From Verrucomicrobiales bacterium (GTDB lineage: Bacteria > Verrucomicrobiota > Verrucomicrobiia > Limisphaerales > JAYPXF01): a stretch of DNA of 33,648 bases. The position numbers and the translations under genes were made by a program. Of the stretch, positions 15,626 through 23,052 are shown one piece after another. Under the pieces are notes generated by a model. It was not told where the DNA came from, ran no database searches, and worked only from the letters and a program-made list of their open reading frames with translations. The DNA is taken from assembly GCA_002715965.1 (NCBI GenBank), contig PBAL01000056.1, forward strand, positions 1 through 33,648. The letters are read 5' to 3'. The stretch's first letter is position 1; each line of letters starts with the position of its first letter.

Positions 15626-17151
15626 TGTGAATCTTCCTCCATGCGTGGCACCCGCATCTCCTGATTTGTAATCTGCGCATTCTTGTTCCGAACGTACTGC
15701 GTCGACGTATCAAAACTTGGGGCGACATCCCACGTAGATTTGACTCCTGAATCCTTGATCCACAAGCGGTGTCGTTGGCTCAACAGAATCTCTTCGCGCA
15801 ACTCGCCTGGATTCCAGTCCGTGTGAACCAGCTCCCTCAACCGTTTCAACTGCTCCGCACGTGACGAATCGAAAATGCAGTTGTTCAATTCGTTCGGATC
15901 GGATCGCAAGTCGAACAACTGCTCCTCCTCCTCGTGCACATACACATATTTCAGTCGATCCGATACCGCCAACCGCATGGGTTGGACCACGCCTTCGCTG
16001 CAATACTCGGACAGCACGCCGGCTCGCTTCGGCATCCCCCCACCACTCAACGCTTCGCGCAGACTGCTTCCCGGCAGCGTATCCACCACCTCGCCAAAAC
16101 TCCCAAGTCCTGCCAGATCCAGGAAGGTCGGCATCAAATCAACCAGGCTGCATTCCTCCTCAACCGAAACCCCGCTTCGCACGTGATCGGAACCGGCAAA
16201 GATCAACGGCACGCACACCGAACCCTCAAAGTACGTCCGTTTGAACCACATTCCATGCTCGCCCAACATTTCCCCGTGATCGCTGGTCACCACGACTATC
16301 GTGTTCTCATCCAATCCCAGCCGTTCCAGCTCCCTGAGCAGTTTCCCCACCTGATGATCGAAGTAACTCACCATCCCGTAATAAGCCCGCCGCGAATTGT
16401 TGACCGATTCCGCCGTCGGCGGGTATTCGTCAACCATATGATGGTACTGCAACCATTGATTGAACGGATGCAGCTCATCCGTCGCCCCTCCGCTCACCGT
16501 TGGTGAATCAATTTCCCCTTCTTCATACAAGTCCCACCATTCCTTCGAGATGATGTAAGGCTCATGCGGATGCGTAAAACTCGCGCACAAGAAGAACGGC
16601 CTCTGTTCCTCCTTCCGCCTCGCACAATCACGCAGATATTCCAGCGATCTGAAGCAAACCTCTTCATCGTAATCCAACTGCAGACTCCAATCACACACTC
16701 CGGAATCCCTCAACTGATCCACTGCCGTCCCTGGATTGCGGACTGGCCCATCGCTCCAATCCGGTGTCCACGAGAAATCAGACGGATAAATCTCCGGCGT
16801 CAGCCGGCGATCGAAACCATGCATCTGATCTGGCCCGATGAAATGCGCCTTCCCAGCCAGGACGACCTCGTAACCCGCCCGGCGCAGATGGTGCATCGTC
16901 GTAGGAACATTCGCCGGAAGCTCGGCGCCATTGTCATAGGTTCCGATCTCGCTCACCAACCTCCCCGTCCACATGCTCGCCCGTGACGGCGCACAGATCG
17001 GACAATTCGAATAGGCTGATCGAAACCGCACACCGCGCGCGGCCAACGCATCAATGTTGGGCGTTCTGACCACCGGATGTCCGTACGCACCCAGATAACG
17101 AGCCGCCAGCTGATCCGCCATGATCATCAAAATGTTTGGAGCCGTCGCCAT
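15622..17151 (-). CDS. Choline-sulfatase-type sulfatase (formylglycine type I)
   Basis: 509 residues from the preferred ATG; the frame extends 13 codons upstream but the family begins at PNILMIMADQ. CAPSRASMWTGR holds the cysteine (C53) that is turned into formylglycine in type I sulfatases. AGKAHFIGPDQMHGFDRRLT, the SFTHPHEPY segment and TSDHGEMLGEHG are metal and substrate motifs typical of choline-sulfatase BetC. The C-terminal part (LSQRHRLWIKDSGVKSTWDV ... STQYVRN) matches the extra C-terminal domain of that family. No signal peptide is visible, so it is cytoplasmic as BetC is. The product could be choline from choline-O-sulfate, but the coupled ROK kinase and RraA-like gene, rather than bet genes, point to a sulfated sugar as an alternative. 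It diverges from the sensor kinase across 256 bases. Confidence 0.85.
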   Translation of the reverse strand: MATAPNILMIMADQLAARYLGAYGHPVVRTPNIDALAARGVRFRSAYSNCPICAPSRASMWTGRLVSEIGTYDNGAELPANVPTTMHHLRRAGYEVVLAGKAHFIGPDQMHGFDRRLTPEIYPSDFSWTPDWSDGPVRNPGTAVDQLRDSGVCDWSLQLDYDEEVCFRSLEYLRDCARRKEEQRPFFLCASFTHPHEPYIISKEWWDLYEEGEIDSPTVSGGATDELHPFNQWLQYHHMVDEYPPTAESVNNSRRAYYGMVSYFDHQVGKLLRELERLGLDENTIVVVTSDHGEMLGEHGMWFKRTYFEGSVCVPLIFAGSDHVRSGVSVEEECSLVDLMPTFLDLAGLGSFGEVVDTLPGSSLREALSGGGMPKRAGVLSEYCSEGVVQPMRLAVSDRLKYVYVHEEEEQLFDLRSDPNELNNCIFDSSRAEQLKRLRELVHTDWNPGELREEILLSQRHRLWIKDSGVKSTWDVAPSFDTSTQYVRNKNAQITNQEMRVPRMEEDSQ

Positions 17152-17407
17152 GTCTTGCGAAACGCAAATCGATTCCCAGCCCCCCGTCAAGCATCGGCAA
17201 ACGTCTCTTCAAATGGCAGCGGCGCAAGATGAACTCCATTCGGGAATGTCACATGTTGGGTGGGCCAATCGCATCCTCGACAGAGTCCGACACGAAACAG
17301 ATCAACCAAGCCAACCATCCATGTGGCCGGGAAGAAGACCGGACCCAGTCCGCCGAAATCGTAATTCGTCCCTCGTAAATGGGATTGTCCCACATTAGCT
17401 TCTGCCC

Positions 17408-19558
17408 GTGCCGCACCGGAACTGCAAGCCACTGCTCAGAGTCTGCTTCGGACTCGCCTTGTTTCTTGCCGCACACCTCCAGGCAGCCGTCCTCACCAAC
17501 GTCTCAGCCATCCGCCGGGTCCCGGAAGAAAGTATGAACGCCGATCGCGTGCGCCTCCGCGGGATTGTCACCTACTTCGACGCCAAATCCGAGCAGGCCT
17601 TTCTTCAGGACTCAACCGGCGGAATTCAGTTCTCGGTTTCCGACGGAGACACCAACCGCATCATCGTCCGGCGGGGACAACTCGTCGAAATCTCAGGACG
17701 TGCCGCGCAGGGCAACTACGTCCGCATCGTGAATGGCAGTGAATCATTCGAGGACGAGGAATTCAATATGACCCCCGTTCATGTCCGCGTTTTGGGTGAA
17801 GGCATCCTGCCCCCCCCACGCCGGCTTCTCGTCCATGAGATGGGCAATCCGGCAAACCATTCACAATGGGTGGAGATCGTCGGAGTGGTGCGCTCCGTCG
17901 AAACCAACTCACTCGGATTCAGCGAGAACAAATTGTCGTTGCAGTTGACGACCACCCGGGGCGAATTCAAGGCCATCATCCCCGCACATTCACCCAGTTA
18001 CAACGGAGACACACTCTCCGGCGCCGTGCTGCAGATGCGAGGTGTTTACGGCCATATATTCTCGCGTTTTGGAAACCTGATCGGCCAGCAACTCCTCGTG
18101 CAGGAGCAGGCCGACGTGAGCATTCTCGATCCGGGCAGCTGGAGTTTCGGTGCGCGCCCGGTGCAACGCCTCAATCGCCTTCTCCGCGACCCCAGTGGCT
18201 CCATGCGGGTACGCGTCCAGGGAGTCGTCACCATGCACAAGGAAGAAAGCGGGTTCTACATTCGCGACCCCAGCAAATGGATCTGGGTCCAGAGTCCACA
18301 ATCGGGCCACGTCAATCCCGGCTCACAGGTTGACGTCGTCGGCTTCCCCACCAAGGAAGCCGGCTACCCCTCATTGCAGGATGCCATCTTCACCGTCATC
18401 GGCTCCACAAATGCCCGCCCCCCCAACCCCGTAAATCCCTTCGTCTGCAAAAGCGGGTCATATCACGGCGCCTTCGTCGAAATGGAGGGCGAAGTCGTCG
18501 AACTCTACTCCGAACCCGGCAACCAGCAAATGCTCCTGGCCACCGACGAGGTCGTCTATCGCGTCCGCCTCGAATCCGATCCACGCCAGGAACTCGTTAT
18601 CTTCCCGGAACCCCGGTCAAAGGTGCGCATCAAGGGTATTTGCGTGAACGATTTCCGCCGAAGGCACGTCCCCGTGGAAGGCGCGGCAGACTACATCACC
18701 AGCTCCTTTCACATCGAACTGCGCTCCAATGCCGACATCACCATCCTCAGCGCCCCGCCCTTCTGGACCTTCGAACGTGTCGCCTGGCTCATGCTCGCCT
18801 CCGTTGCCGCATTGGCTCTGTCCATCGCTTGGATTCTCGCCCTTCGTCGGCAGGTTTCATCCCAGACCAGCCTCATCCAGCACAAACTAGAACGCGAAGC
18901 CGTCAACGAAGAACGCACCCGCATCGCCCGCGAGCTTCACGACTCCCTCGAACAGAATCTCGCCGGCATCCAGATGCAGCTCGATGCCGCCAGTGGCAAC
19001 ATGCAACGCTCACCCGACGGCGCCCGGGAAACCCTCGACATGGCCCGCGCCCTTCTCCGCCACAGCCGCTCCGAAACTCGGCGATCCGTCTGGGAACTCC
19101 GGTCCAGTGCCCTCGAGGGAGGCGACCTCGAATCCGCCTTCCGCGAACTCATGGTCACCCTCCACCGCAACACCAACGTCCGCATCTCCATCGGCAAATC
19201 CGGCGAAGTCCTCCGAATGCCCGCCTCCGTCGAGAACAACATCCTCCGCATCGGCCAGGAAGCCGTCAATAACGCCATCGAACACGGCCGCGCCAAGCAG
19301 ATCAGCATCGAACTCGAATACGGCACCCACTGCACCACCCTCCGCATCAAGGACAACGGCAAAGGCTTCGACCTCGAAGCCGCCCCCGCCACCCGCGAAG
19401 GACACTTCGGACTCGTCGGCATGCGCGAACGCGCCCGCAAGATCGGAGGAACGCTCAAAATCCAAAGCGCCCGCAAACGCGGAACCCTGATCGAATTGGT
19501 TTTACCAATGCACCAGGAACCAGCAGATTTCACCAAACAGCAACCCACGCAAGCATGA
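17408..19558 (+). CDS. Membrane sensor histidine kinase (NarL-type) with OB-fold-like sensor repeats
   Basis: 716 residues from a GTG that opens a good signal peptide or first membrane helix (LLRVCFGLALFLAAHLQA). The extracytoplasmic part, about 30-450, contains repeated beta-barrel-like units: VRLRGIVTYFDAKSEQAFLQD, then VEIVGVVRSVETNSLG, then VRVQGVVTMHKEESGFYIRD, then VEMEGEVVELYSEPG. These resemble OB-fold modules. One membrane helix follows at about 457-478 (VAWLMLASVAALALSIAWIL). The cytoplasmic part is a HisKA_3 dimerisation domain with His511 in ERTRIARELHDSLEQNL, and an HATPase domain with the N box RIGQEAVNNAIEH, the G1 box IKDNGKGF and the G2 box GLVGMRERA. The stop overlaps the start of the response regulator by four bases. 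The ligand is unknown. An inverted repeat, TGGGA-TTG-TCCCA, lies at 17380-17392 just before the start. Confidence 0.9.
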   Translation: MPHRNCKPLLRVCFGLALFLAAHLQAAVLTNVSAIRRVPEESMNADRVRLRGIVTYFDAKSEQAFLQDSTGGIQFSVSDGDTNRIIVRRGQLVEISGRAAQGNYVRIVNGSESFEDEEFNMTPVHVRVLGEGILPPPRRLLVHEMGNPANHSQWVEIVGVVRSVETNSLGFSENKLSLQLTTTRGEFKAIIPAHSPSYNGDTLSGAVLQMRGVYGHIFSRFGNLIGQQLLVQEQADVSILDPGSWSFGARPVQRLNRLLRDPSGSMRVRVQGVVTMHKEESGFYIRDPSKWIWVQSPQSGHVNPGSQVDVVGFPTKEAGYPSLQDAIFTVIGSTNARPPNPVNPFVCKSGSYHGAFVEMEGEVVELYSEPGNQQMLLATDEVVYRVRLESDPRQELVIFPEPRSKVRIKGICVNDFRRRHVPVEGAADYITSSFHIELRSNADITILSAPPFWTFERVAWLMLASVAALALSIAWILALRRQVSSQTSLIQHKLEREAVNEERTRIARELHDSLEQNLAGIQMQLDAASGNMQRSPDGARETLDMARALLRHSRSETRRSVWELRSSALEGGDLESAFRELMVTLHRNTNVRISIGKSGEVLRMPASVENNILRIGQEAVNNAIEHGRAKQISIELEYGTHCTTLRIKDNGKGFDLEAAPATREGHFGLVGMRERARKIGGTLKIQSARKRGTLIELVLPMHQEPADFTKQQPTQA

Positions 19559-20193
19559 GCGAAGACGAAAAGAAGAAAATCAGGGTGATGCTGGTCGACG
19601 ACCACTTCGCCGTTCGCGTCGGCATGGCCGCCTCACTGAAATTCGAGGAGGACATCGACATCATCGCCGAAGCCGGATCCGGCGAAGACGCCGTCAAACT
19701 CTTCGCCGAACACAAACCGGACGTCTGCGTCATGGACTGGCGCCTCCCCGGCATCAGCGGAGTCGAAGCAGTCCAAGAAATCCGCAAGGACCATCCCGAC
19801 GCCAAGATTATCATGCTCTCCGTCTACGAAGGCGAAGAAGATGTCTTCCGCGCCATGGAAGCCGGCGCATCCGCTTACGTCCTCAAATCCGCCGACCGCC
19901 CCGAGGTCATCGAAGCCATCCGCACCGTCCTTGGAGGAAACAAATACCTCCCTCCCATCCTCGCCGGACGCCTCGCCGACCGCATGACCCGCTCCGAACT
20001 CACCTCCCGCGAACGAGGCGTCCTCGACCTCATCGTCGCCGGCAACAGCAACAAGGAAATAGCCGCCAAACTGGGGCTCGCCGAAATCACCGTCAAACAG
20101 CACGTCAGCAGCGTCCTCGACAAACTCAATGTCCAGGACCGCACCCAGGCCGCCACCGCAGCCATCCAACGCGGCATCGTCCACCTCGAGTGA
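19555..20193 (+). CDS. NarL/FixJ-type response regulator
   Basis: 212 residues, the standard length. The receiver domain shows the acidic pair VDDH (D15, D16), the phospho-acceptor in VCVMDWRLPG (D61), a serine in IIMLSVY and the conserved lysine in AYVLKSAD (K111). The C-terminal LuxR-type helix-turn-helix spans about 149-208 with LTSRERGVLDLIVAGNSNKE and the recognition segment AEITVKQHVSSVLDKL. It should be phosphorylated by the sensor kinase encoded immediately upstream and act as a transcription factor. The ATG overlaps the kinase stop (ATGA). kdsD starts 19 bases after its stop, so the regulator and an LPS-sugar gene may share a transcript. Codons in this stretch nearly always end in C, as in its two neighbours. 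Confidence 0.95.
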   Translation: MSEDEKKKIRVMLVDDHFAVRVGMAASLKFEEDIDIIAEAGSGEDAVKLFAEHKPDVCVMDWRLPGISGVEAVQEIRKDHPDAKIIMLSVYEGEEDVFRAMEAGASAYVLKSADRPEVIEAIRTVLGGNKYLPPILAGRLADRMTRSELTSRERGVLDLIVAGNSNKEIAAKLGLAEITVKQHVSSVLDKLNVQDRTQAATAAIQRGIVHLE

Positions 20194-20212
20194 CCCTCCT
20201 CAACCACCCTCG

Positions 20213-21184
20213 ATGAGCCATCGCTCCTGCGCTCAACGCATCTTCGAAATCGAGCTCGACGCGCTCGAAGCAGTACGCAAGCGCATTGACAAGACCTTCG
20301 ACCAGGCCGTCAACACCATCACCCGATCCCTCAACAAACGCGGGAAAATCATCGTCATCGGCATCGGCAAATCTGGAAACGTCGGACACAAGATTGCGGC
20401 CACCCTCACCAGCACCGGATCAACCGCCGTCATCCTCAACACCACCGACGCCCTCCACGGCGACATCGGCATCATCGACGACGGAGACATCATTCTCGCC
20501 CTCAGCTACTCCGGCGAATCCGAGGAACTCATCAACCTCCTCCCCGTCTTCAAACGCTTCAAAGTCAAGACCATCGCCATCACCGGACAGCCAGACTCCA
20601 CCCTCGCCCGCCACAGCGACGTCATCCTCGACATCTCCGTCCCCAAGGAAGCCTGTCCCTTCAACCTCGCCCCCACCGCCAGCACCACCGCGACCCTGGT
20701 CATGGGAGACGCCCTCGCCATGGCCATCCTCGAAGCCCGCGGCTTCACCGAAAAAGACTTCGCCCGCTACCATCCCGCAGGCGCCATCGGCAAAGCACTT
20801 CTCGTCCGCGTCCGCGACATCATGCGCACCGGCGGACGCAACCCCGTAGCCAGCCAGAACCTCACCGTCAAATCCGGACTCATGGTCATGACCAAAGCCC
20901 GATCCGGCAGCGTCAGTATCGTCAACAAAAAAGGCAGACTCGTCGGCATCTTCACCGACGGCGACCTCCGGCGCCTCATCGCCGACGACACCGACACCCT
21001 TCAACTCCCCCTCAAGAAAGTCATGATCCGCAACCCCATGCACATCGAGCAGACCGCCCTCGCTGCCGAAGCCCTGCGCATCTTCGACCAACAACACATC
21101 GACGACCTCATTGTCGTCAACTCCCGCCAGGAACCCGTCGGCCTCCTCGACTCCCAGGACCTCCCCAAACTCAAACTCATGTAG
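20213..21184 (+). CDS. kdsD: Arabinose 5-phosphate isomerase (KpsF/GutQ/KdsD family)
   Basis: 323 residues. The enzyme interconverts ribulose 5-phosphate and arabinose 5-phosphate, the first step to Kdo in lipopolysaccharide. The N-terminal SIS domain has IVIGIGKSGNVGHKIAATL, STAVILNTTDALHGD (the HGD motif with the catalytic histidine) and LALSYSGESEEL. The characteristic ACPFNLAPTASTT and YHPAGAIGKALL follow. Two CBS domains close the protein (VRDIMRTGG onward and VMIRNPMHIEQT onward). The length matches KdsD. The start is the ATG 19 bases after the response regulator; upstream codons in frame overlap that gene. The family includes GutQ and KpsF paralogues, but the lack of a capsule or glucitol locus favours KdsD. 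It implies a Gram-negative envelope. Confidence 0.93.
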   Translation: MSHRSCAQRIFEIELDALEAVRKRIDKTFDQAVNTITRSLNKRGKIIVIGIGKSGNVGHKIAATLTSTGSTAVILNTTDALHGDIGIIDDGDIILALSYSGESEELINLLPVFKRFKVKTIAITGQPDSTLARHSDVILDISVPKEACPFNLAPTASTTATLVMGDALAMAILEARGFTEKDFARYHPAGAIGKALLVRVRDIMRTGGRNPVASQNLTVKSGLMVMTKARSGSVSIVNKKGRLVGIFTDGDLRRLIADDTDTLQLPLKKVMIRNPMHIEQTALAAEALRIFDQQHIDDLIVVNSRQEPVGLLDSQDLPKLKLM

Positions 21185-21550
21185 CCTCGCCGGCTACCCT
21201 CCCAAAAACTCGTTGTGGCCAGTCTCCCGATCGCGCCCCCCCCGACCGCAGGTCGAGATATGACCAGAAGTTGTGGATGTTGCTGGCAGGTTGGCCAAAC
21301 GACCTGAGTGGTGGACTCCCGCAATTTGCGGGAGCAACACGGTGTATTTGGAGTCGGTTTGGTTTCCGGGACAGTTTCACAGGGAGCAAGCGGTGATTTC
21401 CTATGATCCCGACGACAAGCAAGTATTCCCGTATTGGAGCGGCAGCGAGTAGGCACAGATCAGTGCGTGGTGTGCCATGGTATTGATGCGGCAGATTCTG
21501 CTGCCGCGGTCTGGCGTTGCGGTGTGGTGAACGGTCGGCATAATGGTGTC
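21185..21550. other. Gene-poor stretch at a strand-composition switch
   Basis: The 366 bases between kdsD and the MscS-like gene hold no convincing gene. Seen here are an eight-cytosine run near 21236-21243, a perfect hairpin CTCCCGCA-ATT-TGCGGGAG at 21316-21334 without a following T run, and one short open frame described separately. Codon pattern and G/C balance differ from kdsD on one side and fit the G-rich plus strand on the other. Confidence 0.5.
21273..21452 (+). CDS. Possible short ORF or gene remnant, unknown function
   Basis: From a GTG, 59 codons are open, and the frame is open three codons further back to a TGA. The translation looks protein-like, with segments such as RPEWWTPAICGSNTVYLESV, QFHREQAVISYDPDD and VFPYWSGSE, rich in aromatic residues. 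No Shine-Dalgarno sequence, signal peptide or known motif is present. It could be the C-terminal remnant of a longer gene lost at this junction, or chance. It lies wholly inside the otherwise gene-free gap between kdsD and the MscS-like gene. Confidence 0.2.
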   Translation: MDVAGRLAKRPEWWTPAICGSNTVYLESVWFPGQFHREQAVISYDPDDKQVFPYWSGSE

Positions 21551-22165
21551 GTGGATACTGAAAGCATCATCCGGCTTGTAGGTGCGGGCTTGATCGTCAT
21601 TGCAACGATCGGCTGCCTGACGGGGGTGAAATGGGCGGTGGGCGGTTTGGCGCAGAAGGTTCCTCGTCTAAACGCCGGCAAGGTGACAAATGGGTTTCGG
21701 CTGATCATCCTGATCATTGCGCTGATCCTGCTGCTGAACCTGTTCAATTTCCCGCTGACGGCAATTGTCGCAACGTTGGGGGCGGTGAGCTGCGTGGTGA
21801 TGATCGGGTTTGTTGCGCAGTGGAGTGTGTTGTCGAATTTCTCCTGCACGTTCCTGCTGATTCTCTTCAAGCCTTTCGCCGTTGGCGATGAGTTGGCGAT
21901 TCCGTCGGAAAAGATCAAGGGACGGGTGATCGACATCACGTTGATGTTCACGGTGATTGAGGATGAGGAGGGGATTCTGATCAATGTGCCGAACAACCGG
22001 ATGTTCCAGTCCCACTTCCGGCGTCGGCCGGCATTGAACGGCATCAAGTTGAGCGAACAGATCCGGAAATCGGAACCGGCACGCCTGCAGGAACCGAAGA
22101 TGGATGAACCCGTCGAGATCGTTTCGGCACCATCGGAAGAATCGGACGACTATAAGATCACCTGA
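21551..22165 (+). CDS. Short MscS-like membrane protein
   Basis: About 204 residues from a GTG; the true start is uncertain, since the frame is open to 21434 but the upstream part looks non-coding. Three membrane segments are visible: LVGAGLIVIATIGCLTGV, GFRLIILIIALILLLNLF and AIVATLGAVSCVVMIGFVAQ. The third, followed by SVLSNFSCTFLLILFKPFAVGDEL, corresponds to the pore helix and first beta segment of MscS channels (…LSN…L…F.PF..GD). VIDITLMFTVIEDEEGILINVPNNRMF matches the rest of the beta domain with its VPN motif. The large C-terminal cage domain of MscS is missing and replaced by a short acidic tail. It could be a minimal mechanosensitive channel or a degenerate member. fabI begins 44 bases downstream. 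Confidence 0.65.
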   Translation: MDTESIIRLVGAGLIVIATIGCLTGVKWAVGGLAQKVPRLNAGKVTNGFRLIILIIALILLLNLFNFPLTAIVATLGAVSCVVMIGFVAQWSVLSNFSCTFLLILFKPFAVGDELAIPSEKIKGRVIDITLMFTVIEDEEGILINVPNNRMFQSHFRRRPALNGIKLSEQIRKSEPARLQEPKMDEPVEIVSAPSEESDDYKIT

Positions 22166-22209
22166 TTCGGCTTGACCGAATGGAGGAATTAAACCCAGCT
22201 AACGCCGTT

Positions 22210-22980
22210 ATGGGTTTACTTGATGGAAAGACCGCCGTTGTTTTTGGCGTAGCGAACAAACGTTCCATTGCGTGGGCGATCGCCAAGGCCTGGCATGATG
22301 CGGGAGCGAAGCTTGCGTTCACGTATCAGGGAGAACGGTTGAAGGACAAGGTCGGCGACCTGGTTCAGACCTTTGGTGAGGATACGCTTTTGATCCCTTG
22401 TGACGTCACGAGTGACGAAGATATCGACAACGTGTTCAAACAGGTGGGGGAGAAATTTGGAAAGCTTGATCTACTGCTGCACTCGGTGGCGTTCGCTCCG
22501 AAGGAATCTTTGGAAGGCGAATTCGTCGATACGACGCGGGAGGCATTTGCGACTGCACACGATATCAGCGCGTATTCGTTGGTTGCGCTGGCACGGGGGG
22601 CTGCGCCGTTGATGACAGATGGCGGGAGCATCGTGGCGATGAGTTATTACGGGGCGGCTAAGGTGATTCCGCATTACAATGTGATGGGGGTTGCGAAGGC
22701 GGCTTTGGAAGCGAGCACGCGGTATCTTGCCTACAATCTGGGCGAGAAGAAGATTCGGGTGAATTGCATCAGTGCCGGGCCGGTGAACACGCTGGCTGCG
22801 CGAGGAATCGCCGGCTTCTCGGATATGCTAAAGCATTACGAAGCACATGCGCCGTTGAAGCGGAATGTGTTGCCAGATGAGCTGGGGCAGACTGGTGTTT
22901 TTCTGGCGAGTGATGGGGCAGCTGCAATCACGGGACAGGTGATGTATGTGGATTGCGGCTACGAAGTGATGGGGATGTAG
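22210..22980 (+). CDS. fabI: Enoyl-[acyl-carrier-protein] reductase (NADH), FabI
   Basis: 256 residues from the ATG that gives the family start MGLLDGKTAVVFGVANKRSI; an in-frame ATG ten codons earlier is possible. FabI reduces the enoyl-ACP double bond in the last step of each fatty acid elongation cycle. The cofactor loop VFGVANKRSIAWAIA and the active-site set with the catalytic tyrosine and lysine in HYNVMGVAKAALE are typical, as is the later ISAGPVNTLAARGI segment. HSVAFAP sits where the E. coli enzyme has the triclosan-contact glycine; here it is alanine, as in several other FabI proteins. It is the last plus-strand gene before convergent ilvB and ends at a shared terminator. Confidence 0.95.
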   Translation: MGLLDGKTAVVFGVANKRSIAWAIAKAWHDAGAKLAFTYQGERLKDKVGDLVQTFGEDTLLIPCDVTSDEDIDNVFKQVGEKFGKLDLLLHSVAFAPKESLEGEFVDTTREAFATAHDISAYSLVALARGAAPLMTDGGSIVAMSYYGAAKVIPHYNVMGVAKAALEASTRYLAYNLGEKKIRVNCISAGPVNTLAARGIAGFSDMLKHYEAHAPLKRNVLPDELGQTGVFLASDGAAAITGQVMYVDCGYEVMGM

Positions 22981-23008
22981 GACTGATCGGACATATCTGA
23001 CGGATTAC

Positions 23009-23040
23009 AAAAAAGGCCGCCCGGGTGGGCGGCCTTTTTG
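23009..23040. terminator. Bidirectional intrinsic terminator between fabI and ilvB
   Basis: An eight-base GC stem (GGCCGCCC with GGGCGGCC) around a GGGT loop is flanked by six A on one side and five T on the other, so it works as a terminator in both directions. It lies 28 bases past the fabI stop and 13 bases past the ilvB stop. Confidence 0.92.
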
Positions 23041-23052
23041 TTTGGGAATCTC

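Noticed and set aside
17187..17476. Two open frames on the minus strand in the gap between the sulfatase and sensor kinase genes (for example KLMWDNPIYEGRITISADW)
   Set aside because: They overlap each other in different frames, lack good starts, run into the sensor kinase start region and show no family motif.
19633..20184. Long minus-strand frames opposite the response regulator and kdsD
   Set aside because: They result from the extreme C-ending codon use of the plus-strand genes; translations are low-complexity, rich in Gly, Asp, Ala and Phe.
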